NCBI GenBank assembly: GCA_001803645.1
Contig: MHDW01000064.1
Location: forward strand, 3,269-10,010
DNA from: Nitrospirae bacterium GWC2_42_7
GTDB taxonomy: Bacteria; Nitrospirota; Thermodesulfovibrionia; Thermodesulfovibrionales; UBA6898
Length of the DNA stretch: 6,742 nucleotides
Direction of reading: 5' to 3'
The notes below the pieces were generated by a model. That model made no database searches and was not told the DNA's origin. It worked only from the letters and a program-made list of their open reading frames with translations. A program made the position numbers and the translations under genes. Below are positions 1 through 5,318 of the stretch, one piece after another. Position 1 is the first letter of the stretch, and each line of letters opens with the position of its first letter.

Positions 1-1
1 C

Positions 2-52
2 CGGATCGCTGCCATCTGTCGCCATGTGCGCAAGCTGGCAGTGAACCTATAG
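2..52 (+). CDS. Possible C-terminal end of an upstream gene (partial)
   Basis: One forward frame is open from the window edge to a TAG at 50-52 and would encode RIAAICRHVRKLAVNL. The basic, amphipathic end looks protein-like, and the next gene starts 21 bases later with its own ribosome site, which would suit an operon. Sixteen codons are too few to identify a family. Another frame is open to a TAA at 58-60, so this choice is a guess. A non-coding stretch is equally possible. Confidence 0.2.
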   Translation, partial: RIAAICRHVRKLAVNL

Positions 53-73
53 CAAACTAAAAAGAGGAAAGTT

Positions 74-226
74 ATGGGTGCCATACTTCTAGTTATATTG
101 ATCCTTATGTTGGTTGGCGTTCTTCTCGCTTGGCCTCACAGCAAAAGCTGGGGATACTATCCCAGCGGCGGACTCGGACTGGTACTTCTGATTCTGCTCA
201 TCCTGTTGCTCCTTGGGAGGATCTGA
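74..226 (+). CDS. DUF3309 family small membrane protein
   Basis: This encodes a 50-residue protein made of two hydrophobic helices (about residues 3-19 and 34-48) joined by a short polar turn, WPHSKSWGYYPSGG. That turn, with glycine-rich flanks and a GR-ending C-terminus, is the hallmark of the DUF3309 family, whose members are about this length. It should sit in the inner membrane as a hairpin. No biochemical function is known for the family; it recurs near stress and envelope genes in proteobacteria. The ATG at 74 has a GAGG ribosome site at 64-67 with six bases of spacing. The protein is complete, and family assignment is from the characteristic turn. Confidence 0.85.
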   Translation: MGAILLVILILMLVGVLLAWPHSKSWGYYPSGGLGLVLLILLILLLLGRI

Positions 227-301
227 AAAAATTTAGAGTACGGGAAAAAATAGTCTAAAAGAAAGCTCCAACCTATAAGAAAAGACCCGGTGCAAAGCTA
301 G

Positions 302-526
302 TTGAAACAACTAAGAGATGCAGTAAAACAGCGCTGGGGCTTGATCGAAACCAAGAACCTTGCTATGGTCGATAGTAATCAGGATCAGCTGCAGGGAGAA
401 TACAGGAAAAAAAGAGAGAAAGCTGAAAAGGATATAGATTTGATCATCAGCAACATTACACCGGAGAGAAATAATCCTGTTGATGCAGTGAGTGAAACCT
501 TGTCAGGCTCGACCTCCAAAGAATAG
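302..526 (+). CDS. CsbD-like stress protein, TTG start or decayed 5' end
   Basis: The reading frame resembles CsbD-family general stress proteins: KQLRDAVKQRWG matches the usual WKQLKGxVKxxWG core, followed by DQLQG and a charged KKREKAEKDID helix, then a polar tail. CsbD proteins are small, hydrophilic, cytoplasmic and stress-induced; their activity is unknown. The only available start in this frame is TTG at 302, directly after a TAG at 299-301, with no good ribosome site. Upstream of the TAG the same frame (275-298) still reads IRKDPVQS, which fits the missing CsbD N-terminus (MxKDxVxGxWKQ). This suggests an ATG lost to ATA at 275 and an amber codon at 299. It may therefore be a pseudogene, or a shortened protein reinitiated at TTG. 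The nearest in-frame ATG is at 364. Confidence 0.5.
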   Translation: MKQLRDAVKQRWGLIETKNLAMVDSNQDQLQGEYRKKREKAEKDIDLIISNITPERNNPVDAVSETLSGSTSKE

Positions 527-637
527 ACCCATGCTGATAAAAGCGTGCTGTAATTACCAGTATTTTTATTATCCTTTCTTAATGTTAAAGAAGCAATTTT
601 CTCTCAACTGAAAGATACTATTTTGATGGAGGATGTA

Positions 638-883
638 ATGAAAAAGAAAAAAGAGTTACATGATGAGATCGCAAGGGCTGCGTACGAATTTCATAAAACA
701 AGAGACGGGGACCACGGGCATGACTTAGATGATTGGTTTAAGGCTGAAAAAATAGTAATGGAAAAACATGAAAGACATGCAAAGGAAATAGGGCAAGAAG
801 ATGATATTATCACGAAAGAAGGGAAGGGCTTTCCGAGGACTGTTAAAAAAGGAGGCCATGGTTATAGTGGTTATAGAGGATAA
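638..883 (+). CDS. DUF2934 domain protein
   Basis: This is an 81-residue, very hydrophilic protein. Its N-terminal half carries the DUF2934 signature: an IARAAYEFHKTR helix, then a GHDLDDWFKAEKIV segment (about residues 10-44), matching the family pattern IAxxAYxxxxxRG...GxDLxDWxxAE. The function is unknown, and the protein is expected in the cytoplasm. The rest is a charged linker ending in a Gly/Tyr-rich tail (GGHGYSGYRG). I chose ATG 638 because GGAGG at 628-632 lies five bases upstream; a TTG at 623 and an ATG at 626 extend the frame but overlap or precede that ribosome site. It is separated from the kinase downstream by 62 bases containing a near-palindrome. Confidence 0.8.
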   Translation: MKKKKELHDEIARAAYEFHKTRDGDHGHDLDDWFKAEKIVMEKHERHAKEIGQEDDIITKEGKGFPRTVKKGGHGYSGYRG

Positions 884-896
884 TTGATACAGAGCT

Positions 897-918
897 TTGA
901 CGATCCTAAGGATGTCAA
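897..918 (+). repeat. Near-perfect inverted repeat before the kinase gene
   Basis: TTGAC, an extra G, ATCCT, a central A, then AGGAT and GTCAA form a 10-bp-arm inverted repeat with one bulged base. It lies 28 bases upstream of the kinase start. The size and symmetry suit an operator for a dimeric regulator or a short hairpin; there is no T-tract, so it is not a clear terminator. Confidence 0.45.
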
Positions 919-945
919 TGGTTAAACAAGCGTGGAGGCCTTAAT

Positions 946-2004
946 ATGTTTGAAGATATTGTACAGACAGTACGTGAACCCCTTATTGTACTGGATTCAG
1001 ACCTGAGGGTTTTTTTAGCAAACCGCAGTTTTTATAGATCATTCAAGGTAACGCCTGAGGTGACTATAGGTAATCTTATTTATGACCTCGGAAACAGGCA
1101 GTGGGATATTCCAAAACTCCGGACATTGCTGGAAGAGATCCTGCCCAAAGATAACAAGTTCGATGACTATGAGGTTGAGCACGTATTTTCAAATATAGGA
1201 CACAAAATAATGCTACTCAATGCCCGCCGTATCACTCACAAGGAAAAAAATTCTCAGATGATCCTCCTTGCTATTGAAGACATTACAAAATTCAGAAAAC
1301 TCGAAAGAGAGCGAAAGAATATCCTTTCCATGTTTGCACATGACATGAAAAACCCTGCGGTAACATCAGAAGGTTTTTTGTCAAGACTCATCTCTGGCAA
1401 GGCAGGAGCCCTGACAGAAGAACAGCAGAACTACCTTGAAATTATACATGGTGAGCTAAATAAATTATCAGAATTAATATCAGATTTTCTTCAGTTTTCG
1501 AGATTCGAAGCAATAGAATATAAGCCTGTATACGCTCCATTTAACATAGAAGTGGAAATCCATAAAAATATTGAAGCTGAAAAAGTGGAGGCTGAAAAGA
1601 AAAAGATCATTATAGGTTTTGAACACCAGGATATAACAACTCCTATAGTTAATGCAGATATTGCTATGGTAAATCGCGTGATCAGAAATCTTCTTGTTAA
1701 CGCAATAAAATATACTGAACCGGAAGGAACTGTAACGATTAAAATATCAGATAGGGGCAATGAAATACTTGTCTCTGTTAAAGATACAGGCATAGGAATA
1801 CCGGAAGACCATCTGCCGTATATATTTGATGCATTCTACCGTGCAGGGAACTCAAAAGGGTCCGGGCTTGGGTTGTCCATTGCAAAAGCAATAATAGAAG
1901 GCCATGGTGGCTGGATATGGGCGGAAAGCATGACTGCCAATGGCAGCACCTTCAGCTTCACCTTGCCAAAAAAGCAAATACCTGATATATCAGGAGTCTC
2001 CTGA
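946..2004 (+). CDS. PAS domain sensor histidine kinase (orphan, cytoplasmic)
   Basis: This 352-residue protein has an N-terminal PAS domain (about 5-115, of the PAS_10 type, with REPLIVLDSDLRV, GNRQWDIP and LLAIEDIT). It continues with a HisKA dimerisation helix pair (120-190) whose H box is MFAHDMKNPA with phospho-accepting His132. The C-terminal HATPase domain (235-342) has an N box with N248 and N252, G1 DTGIGI (280-285), F-box F294/F297, and G2 GSGLGL (305-310). All catalytic motifs are intact. There is no signal peptide or membrane helix, so it should sense a cytoplasmic cue. By family it autophosphorylates and passes phosphate to a response regulator, but none is encoded in this window. 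GGAGG at 934-938 lies seven bases from ATG 946. The last codons and the stop lie inside a long inverted repeat. Confidence 0.95.
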   Translation: MFEDIVQTVREPLIVLDSDLRVFLANRSFYRSFKVTPEVTIGNLIYDLGNRQWDIPKLRTLLEEILPKDNKFDDYEVEHVFSNIGHKIMLLNARRITHKEKNSQMILLAIEDITKFRKLERERKNILSMFAHDMKNPAVTSEGFLSRLISGKAGALTEEQQNYLEIIHGELNKLSELISDFLQFSRFEAIEYKPVYAPFNIEVEIHKNIEAEKVEAEKKKIIIGFEHQDITTPIVNADIAMVNRVIRNLLVNAIKYTEPEGTVTIKISDRGNEILVSVKDTGIGIPEDHLPYIFDAFYRAGNSKGSGLGLSIAKAIIEGHGGWIWAESMTANGSTFSFTLPKKQIPDISGVS

Positions 2005-2012
2005 TATATCAG
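1982..2012 (+). repeat. Perfect 15-bp-arm inverted repeat over the kinase stop codon
   Basis: CTGATATATCAG at 1982-1993 is itself a 12-bp palindrome and recurs identically at 2001-2012. The spacer GAGTCTC is also palindromic around a central T. The whole 31 bases thus read as 15-bp arms (1982-1996 and 1998-2012) around T1997. The kinase stop TGA (2002-2004) is inside the right arm. In RNA it would form a strong hairpin with a tiny loop, but no U-run follows, so it is more likely an operator pair or mRNA 3'-end stabiliser than a simple terminator. Confidence 0.8.
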
Positions 2013-2113
2013 AAACCAGCATATTTTCAGATTACTAATCTCTCATCGTAGTCTTAGCTGAAATCTCAATGTTATCAACATGATAGAGACGCCTGCCCTG
2101 TCAACAAGAGTCC

Positions 2114-2129
2114 TGGCACACATTCTGCT
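2114..2129 (+). promoter_or_regulatory. Probable sigma-54 (RpoN) promoter
   Basis: TGGCAC, five bases, then CTGCT fits the -24/-12 sigma-54 consensus (TGGCACGNNNNTTGCW) with the essential GG (2115-2116) and GC (2127-2128) at the correct spacing. The differences are A for G at the seventh position and C for T at the twelfth. It lies about 95 bases upstream of the exported-protein gene, which predicts a transcript start near 2140. Activator sites were not identified. Confidence 0.45.
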
Positions 2130-2166
2130 CTTCAATCCAATAGAAAACACTAAAGCATGTTCACTT

Positions 2167-2187
2167 TTGATGCAATAGTTGCATCAA
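2167..2187 (+). repeat. Inverted repeat in the leader of the exported-protein gene
   Basis: TTGATGCAA, TAG, TTGCATCAA is a perfect 9-bp-arm inverted repeat, extendable by a wobble pair and a T-A pair. It lies between the putative sigma-54 promoter and the ATG at 2222. It could be an operator for a dimeric regulator or a short mRNA hairpin. Confidence 0.5.
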
Positions 2188-2221
2188 GAAGAGTATTAAT
2201 ATTTTCAGAAAGGAGAGAAAA

Positions 2222-2749
2222 ATGATTAGAAAAACGAGAAAGTTGTGTTCATTGGTTGTTGGTGCTCTGCTTTTAGTCTTAACAGGGTCTGCAGTCCAAA
2301 GTGAGGCAGGGGGAAGTGTAAATATATGGGTCAATCTGCCTGACATCAGGTTTTTTGCTCCACCTGCTGTGGTTGTGATCCCCGGAACATATGTTTATAT
2401 GGTCCCTGACGCTGATGTTGATATTATGTTTTATCAAGGCTACTGGTGGCGTCCGTATGAAGGCCGTTGGTACAGATCCAGGGACTACAACAGAGGGTGG
2501 AGTCATATTGATTCCAGGAGGATTCCCCATGGATTGAGAAAACTGCCAAAGGACTACCGTCATCGTCTATCTCCCAGACACGACCTGATACCTAACGGAG
2601 AAGTACAAAGGAACTGGAAAAAATGGGAGAAGAATAAATATTGGGATAAACGACATAAGAATGACCGCAGAGGGCGCGATGAACAAGACAACAGAAACCG
2701 CGGAGATCAAGACCGTGGAGGACGAGATGGACACAGAGGCCGGTATTAA
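2222..2749 (+). CDS. Exported aromatic/arginine-rich protein of unknown function
   Basis: This 175-residue protein starts with a signal peptide: basic MIRKTRK, a hydrophobic core to about residue 21, and likely cleavage after SEA (residue 29). The mature part has a hydrophobic segment (about 36-60), then a dense aromatic block at 71-93 with YWW, RWYRS and a second Tyr-x3-Trp. The stretch at 94-142 is basic and Trp-rich, and residues 143-175 are a low-complexity Arg/Gly/Asp tail. Similar WW/WYRS proteins occur as periplasmic or surface proteins in deltaproteobacteria, but I cannot name a function. AAGGAG at 2210-2215 precedes the ATG. It is 18 bases from the next lipoprotein gene, so the two are probably cotranscribed, perhaps from the sigma-54-like promoter. 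The polar tail resembles those of the two following small lipoproteins. Confidence 0.8.
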   Translation: MIRKTRKLCSLVVGALLLVLTGSAVQSEAGGSVNIWVNLPDIRFFAPPAVVVIPGTYVYMVPDADVDIMFYQGYWWRPYEGRWYRSRDYNRGWSHIDSRRIPHGLRKLPKDYRHRLSPRHDLIPNGEVQRNWKKWEKNKYWDKRHKNDRRGRDEQDNRNRGDQDRGGRDGHRGRY

Positions 2750-2767
2750 TCTGACAAAGGAGGAAAT

Positions 2768-2980
2768 ATGAGAAAGCCTGTCAGCTTAATTTTAGTCATT
2801 ATCCTGCTTATCGCATGTTCCGGGTGTTTTTGGAAAGTAGAACATGATCAAAGAGGTTATGAAGGCCGGGATAGCGGAGGGTATGGAGACAGAGAACACG
2901 GAGTGAGTGATGACCAAAGCCGTGGGAAGCAAGGTGATTACGACCGCGAAGACAGAGATGAACAAAAAGACCGGAATTAA
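2768..2980 (+). CDS. Small lipoprotein with charged Gly/Asp/Arg-rich tail
   Basis: This 70-residue protein has a lipoprotein signal (MRKPVSLILVIILLIAC) whose LIAC lipobox puts the lipid on Cys17. Ser at +2 suggests release to the outer membrane under the E. coli Lol rule. A second Cys (20) follows closely. The rest is a low-complexity polar tail rich in Gly, Asp, Arg and Tyr (YEGRDSGGYGDRE, DYDREDRDEQKDRN) with no recognisable fold, probably disordered. AAAGGAGG at 2756-2763 lies four bases before the ATG. Its leader, spacing and ribosome site are repeated 231 bases downstream in the next gene, so the pair arose by tandem duplication. Function is unknown; ion binding or cell-wall tethering is speculation. 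Confidence 0.75.
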   Translation: MRKPVSLILVIILLIACSGCFWKVEHDQRGYEGRDSGGYGDREHGVSDDQSRGKQGDYDREDRDEQKDRN

Positions 2981-2998
2981 CCGGACAAAGGAGAACAT

Positions 2999-3175
2999 AT
3001 GAATAGACTTCTTAGAATAATTTTAGTCATCACCCTGCTTATCGCGTGTTTTGGCTGTTTTATACCGGGCCGCGGATGGGTTGTACCTGGTGACGAGGTG
3101 CACGGCGACCACGATCGTGGAGGGCATGGTGACCACGACAGAGGAAGACATAATGGACACGAAGAAAGGCATTAA
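2999..3175 (+). CDS. Small His/Asp/Gly-rich lipoprotein
   Basis: This 58-residue protein has a leader, MNRLLRIILVITLLIAC, with the same LIAC lipobox (Cys17) and nearby Cys20 as the preceding gene. The mature part opens with a short Gly/Val-rich stretch, then two copies of the octamer GDHDRGxH (residues 36-43 and 44-51, a 24-bp DNA repeat at 3104-3151), then NGHEERH. Seven His plus many Asp in about 25 residues could bind divalent metals, but that is inference from composition. AAAGGAG at 2987-2993 lies five bases upstream of ATG 2999. The gene is short but has all the marks of a real one: leader, ribosome site, and paralogy to its neighbour, whose stop is 18 bases upstream. Confidence 0.7.
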   Translation: MNRLLRIILVITLLIACFGCFIPGRGWVVPGDEVHGDHDRGGHGDHDRGRHNGHEERH

Positions 3176-3219
3176 GCTGATGATGGCTTTGACCTGATGT
3201 CTGAATGTAAGGAGGACGA

Positions 3220-3558
3220 GTGGACACGAAGGTACTTGTGACATTAAGAATGATCGTACGGCCTGAAAAGAGGAAGGCTCTCTTAGAAACCATGCGGGGG
3301 ATGCTTGAGCCTGCGCGGGTCGAAAAGGGCTGTTTGAATTACCGTCTCTATGAAGACATAGAAAACAGAAATATTTTTATTCTGCTGGAAGAATGGGAGA
3401 CACAGGAAGATCTTGAGAAACACATCCGAACAGACAATCAGCGCAGGATGCTCGCGCTCATGGATCTTCTTAGTGAACAGCCTGAATTGCGGTTTAACAC
3501 TGTGTTAAACACAGTAGGGATGGAGCTAATAGAAGAGGTCCGGCATGGAATGCAGTGA
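3220..3558 (+). CDS. ABM-family (antibiotic biosynthesis monooxygenase-like) protein
   Basis: This 112-residue cytoplasmic protein has the ferredoxin-like ABM fold over about residues 4-96. Visible motifs are the first strand (VLVTLRMIVRPEKRKALLETM), GCLNYRLYED (37-46), IFILLEEWETQEDLEKHI (52-69, with the typical Trp59 and His68), and a helix leading to FNTVL. Relatives include YgiN-type quinol monooxygenases and haem-degrading enzymes; they act as dimers without a bound cofactor. Without specific catalytic residues I cannot name a substrate. GTG 3220 is preceded by AAGGAGG (3209-3215); the ATG at 3250 would cut into the first strand, so GTG is preferred. It is the only enzyme-like protein amid envelope genes. 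The C-terminal extension (about 97-112) is not part of the core domain. Confidence 0.8.
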   Translation: MDTKVLVTLRMIVRPEKRKALLETMRGMLEPARVEKGCLNYRLYEDIENRNIFILLEEWETQEDLEKHIRTDNQRRMLALMDLLSEQPELRFNTVLNTVGMELIEEVRHGMQ

Positions 3559-3604
3559 TAGAGATGAGAGCAGAAAGGATATGCCATCAGGTGAAATGCA
3601 GCCC

Positions 3605-3621
3605 CTGAGGCAAAACCTCAG
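3605..3621 (+). repeat. Short hairpin upstream of the lmo0937-type gene
   Basis: CTGAGG, CAAAA, CCTCAG makes a perfect 6-bp stem with a 5-base loop. It lies 19 bases before the ATG at 3641 and just ahead of an A-run and the ribosome site. There is no following T-tract on this strand, so it is not an obvious terminator; it may influence translation of the next gene or be incidental. Confidence 0.35.
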
Positions 3622-3640
3622 ATAAAAAAAGGAGGTCTAT

Positions 3641-3790
3641 ATGTTTTGGACAATAGCTGTGATACTGATAATTCTGTGGGTGCTTGGACTGGTCAGCAGT
3701 TACACCATGGGAGGATTTATTCATATCCTGCTGGTGATCGCAATTGTTGTTGTACTGATCAGAATAATTTCCGGACGTAAACCGTTGTAA
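3641..3790 (+). CDS. lmo0937 family small membrane protein
   Basis: This 49-residue protein has two hydrophobic helices (about residues 3-20 and 27-42) separated by a short SSYTMGG turn and ending in a basic tail, RIISGRKPL. The pattern W-T-I-A-V-I-L in the first helix, the GLVSxYTMGGFIHILLVIAIVV core and the RxISGRxPL end are typical of the lmo0937 family (DUF5670), named for a Listeria protein. It should be an inner-membrane helical hairpin with no known activity. GGAGG at 3631-3635 lies five bases from the ATG. It is complete and of normal family length. Family members are widely found near other stress-type small membrane proteins, as here. Confidence 0.85.
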   Translation: MFWTIAVILIILWVLGLVSSYTMGGFIHILLVIAIVVVLIRIISGRKPL

Positions 3791-3834
3791 TTGCAGGTCC
3801 AAAGGAAAGGAAATTGAATAGAAAAGAGGTGAGG

Positions 3835-3873
3835 ATGAAAAAACATTTTATTGATAACAGGTTGAAGCAGTAA
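3835..3873 (+). CDS. Possible 12-residue leader or remnant ORF
   Basis: ATG 3835 follows AGAGGTGAGG, a plausible if close ribosome site, and encodes MKKHFIDNRLKQ before TAA. It sits between the lmo0937-type gene and the OmpA-like gene. It could be a leader peptide that couples translation or controls the downstream gene, a remnant of a lost gene, or chance. No attenuator hairpin was evident. Confidence 0.2.
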   Translation: MKKHFIDNRLKQ

Positions 3874-3902
3874 AGACAAAAAATTTAACAGGAGGTGTAA
3901 AG

Positions 3903-4664
3903 ATGCAAGCAATAACAGCAAAAAGATTACTAATACTAGTAATTGCCATATTTTCAATGAGTTTGATGATTGGTTGCTCTGGTATGGAGAAGAGACCGGC
4001 AGACAGAGGCGGATATGCTTACTATCCCGCAGAATTAGTTAAGGCAGACCGTGACCTCAATGAAGCACGCGCAGCAGGTAAAGACAAAGAATGTCCGGGA
4101 GAATTTAATGCTGCAAAAGATATGGTAGACAAGGCCTATGAGACCTACATGTCATGCCGTACCAAGGACGCGATAGCTATGGCCAATGAAGCGATCGCCA
4201 AAATCAAGGCCCTTTGTCCGCCTAAACCGGTTGTCGTGATGAAGCCTGAACCCAAACCTGAGCCTAAACCTGAGCCACCACCATTGCCGCCAGTTGTGGA
4301 ACCGGTGAGGATAATACTTGAGGACATACACTTTGACTTTGATGAAGCGATTCTTACAAGGGCTGCACTGGATATCCTGAGCAACGACATAAAAGTTCTG
4401 GGAGAAAATCAGGGCATACATATCCAGATCGAAGGACACACCTGTGCGCATGGTGAAGAAGACTACAATATGGCTCTTGGCGAAAGAAGGGCAATAGCAG
4501 TTCAAGAGTATCTCGCAAATCAGGGGATCGCTGCTGACAGGATGACGACTATCAGCTATGGCGAAACAAGACTCGCTATGCCTGAGACACCGACGCCGAA
4601 AAACAAGAATTCAGAGGAAGCAAAGACTAACAGACGTGTTCACTTTGAAGTTATCGTGAAATAG
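3903..4664 (+). CDS. OmpA-family peptidoglycan-binding lipoprotein
   Basis: This 253-residue outer-membrane lipoprotein has the lipobox MIGC (Cys25, Ser at +2). Residues about 40-106 form a helical DUF4398-like region (YPAELVKADRDLNEARAAG, then long Ala-rich helices) with Cys64, Cys85 and Cys105. A KPEP/Pro-rich linker spans 107-133. The C-terminal OmpA/Pal domain (137-252) has HFDFDEAILT (143-152), EGHTCAHG (177-184), YNMALGERRA (188-197), ISYGE and NRRVHFEV. This domain anchors the outer membrane to peptidoglycan by gripping diaminopimelate. The Arg partner is conserved as R196, but the usual Asp of GHTD is Cys181, an unusual position for a cysteine. The four mature non-lipid cysteines could form disulfides. 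AGGAGGTG at 3890-3897 precedes ATG 3903. It is Pal-like but too long and domain-extended to be called Pal. Confidence 0.92.
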   Translation: MQAITAKRLLILVIAIFSMSLMIGCSGMEKRPADRGGYAYYPAELVKADRDLNEARAAGKDKECPGEFNAAKDMVDKAYETYMSCRTKDAIAMANEAIAKIKALCPPKPVVVMKPEPKPEPKPEPPPLPPVVEPVRIILEDIHFDFDEAILTRAALDILSNDIKVLGENQGIHIQIEGHTCAHGEEDYNMALGERRAIAVQEYLANQGIAADRMTTISYGETRLAMPETPTPKNKNSEEAKTNRRVHFEVIVK

Positions 4665-4690
4665 AAAAACATAAAGCAAGGAGGTGAGCA

Positions 4691-5254
4691 ATGAAGAAAG
4701 TTGTTTTGATGTCAGTGTTGTTGGTCTTTGGTATGGCTTTGTTTTCGGGCTGCGCTTCTGTGCAAACATGGCCGGATTATGAAAGGAATGCAGAGAACAA
4801 GATGGTCGTAATCCAGGAGAAGATCGGTGATGGGCTTAAAACCGGTGCGCTTAACCCTGATCAGTCCCAGATGTTTCTGACGACGCTAAAGGGTATCCGA
4901 ATAGACTATATTGACCTGAGAGACAGACGGGTCTACCGGGACGAATGGGAAAACCTTATTGGAAGGCTTGATGCGCTCGGAGAGGAGATAAACAGGGCCT
5001 TTGACCGGCCTGCAAGAATTGAAGAACCGAGGAATGGAGACAGGATCGTCTCACTCCAAAGGAGAATTGATGATGGAAAGATCAGCAGGCGCTTGCCTCG
5101 GACAGAGGAGCGGGAATTTCAATCCAGATTAGACTCCATCCGGCGTGAGTATTTACGGATGACAGAAGAAGGCAGATACAGCACGAACGAGGAGAGAACA
5201 GACATTTCCCGTAGGCTCGATTCACTGGAAGCAGATATGAATCGGTATAGGTAG
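4691..5254 (+). CDS. Lipoprotein with two internal helical repeats
   Basis: This 187-residue lipoprotein has a signal ending LFSGC (lipidated Cys21, Ala at +2, so outer membrane by the Lol rule). The mature part is two copies of one roughly 70-residue unit. Residues 36-103 carry the order KIGDGLKTGAL, a long helix with Arg/Asp, Tyr, then RLDALGEEINRA. Residues 116-186 carry RIDDGKISRRL, the same helix layout and RRLDSLEADMNRY. Each unit resembles the helix-turn pattern RIxxGxxxGxLTxxE...LxxIRxxYxxxR common in proteobacterial exported proteins, probably helical hairpins. No enzyme motif is seen. AAGGAGGTGA at 4678-4687 precedes ATG 4691. The leader closely matches that of the BON lipoprotein two positions downstream in protein and DNA. 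The gene starts 26 bases after the OmpA-like gene and is likely in the same operon. Confidence 0.8.
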   Translation: MKKVVLMSVLLVFGMALFSGCASVQTWPDYERNAENKMVVIQEKIGDGLKTGALNPDQSQMFLTTLKGIRIDYIDLRDRRVYRDEWENLIGRLDALGEEINRAFDRPARIEEPRNGDRIVSLQRRIDDGKISRRLPRTEEREFQSRLDSIRREYLRMTEEGRYSTNEERTDISRRLDSLEADMNRYR

Positions 5255-5274
5255 AATTTTCAGGATAACGGCAG

Positions 5275-5302
5275 CCAGGGGTCAGGTATTAATTTTCCCT
5301 GG
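5275..5302 (+). repeat. Weak inverted repeat between lipoprotein genes
   Basis: CCAGGG (5275-5280) and CCCTGG (5297-5302) form a 6-bp stem around a 16-base loop and are followed by a T/A-rich stretch. This could weakly terminate or stabilise the upstream mRNA, but the loop is long and no clean U-run follows. Confidence 0.3.
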
Positions 5303-5318
5303 TTACATTTATTAACAT

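Noticed and set aside
530..570. CATGCT/AGCGTG hairpin and the later T-rich stretch as a terminator after the CsbD-like gene
   Set aside because: The stem includes a wobble pair and the T-rich stretch starts 13 bases too far downstream.
611..621. TACTAT at 616 as a -10 box for the DUF2934 gene
   Set aside because: No reasonable -35 lies 16-18 bases upstream and the transcript would start at the ribosome site.
1491..1793. Antisense reading frame of 100 codons inside the histidine kinase gene
   Set aside because: It is opposite a conserved kinase domain, has no ribosome site or recognisable motif, and is explained by the codon pattern of the kinase.
2279..2563. Minus-strand frame opposite the exported-protein gene
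   Set aside because: It has no ribosome site or family resemblance, and the plus-strand gene has a signal peptide and Shine-Dalgarno.
3154..3231. Eleven-base repeat TGGACACGAAG at 3154 and 3221
   Set aside because: One copy is in the His-rich tail and the other at the GTG start of the ABM gene; with no wider similarity around them it may be chance.
4248..4278. Short tandem repeats in the OmpA-like gene as a mobile or CRISPR-like repeat
   Set aside because: They encode the KPEP proline-rich linker and are normal low-complexity coding DNA.
4152..4505. Minus-strand frame opposite the OmpA-like gene
   Set aside because: Its repetitive Arg/Phe/Gly stretch is the antisense of the KPEP linker; the plus-strand protein has clear domains.
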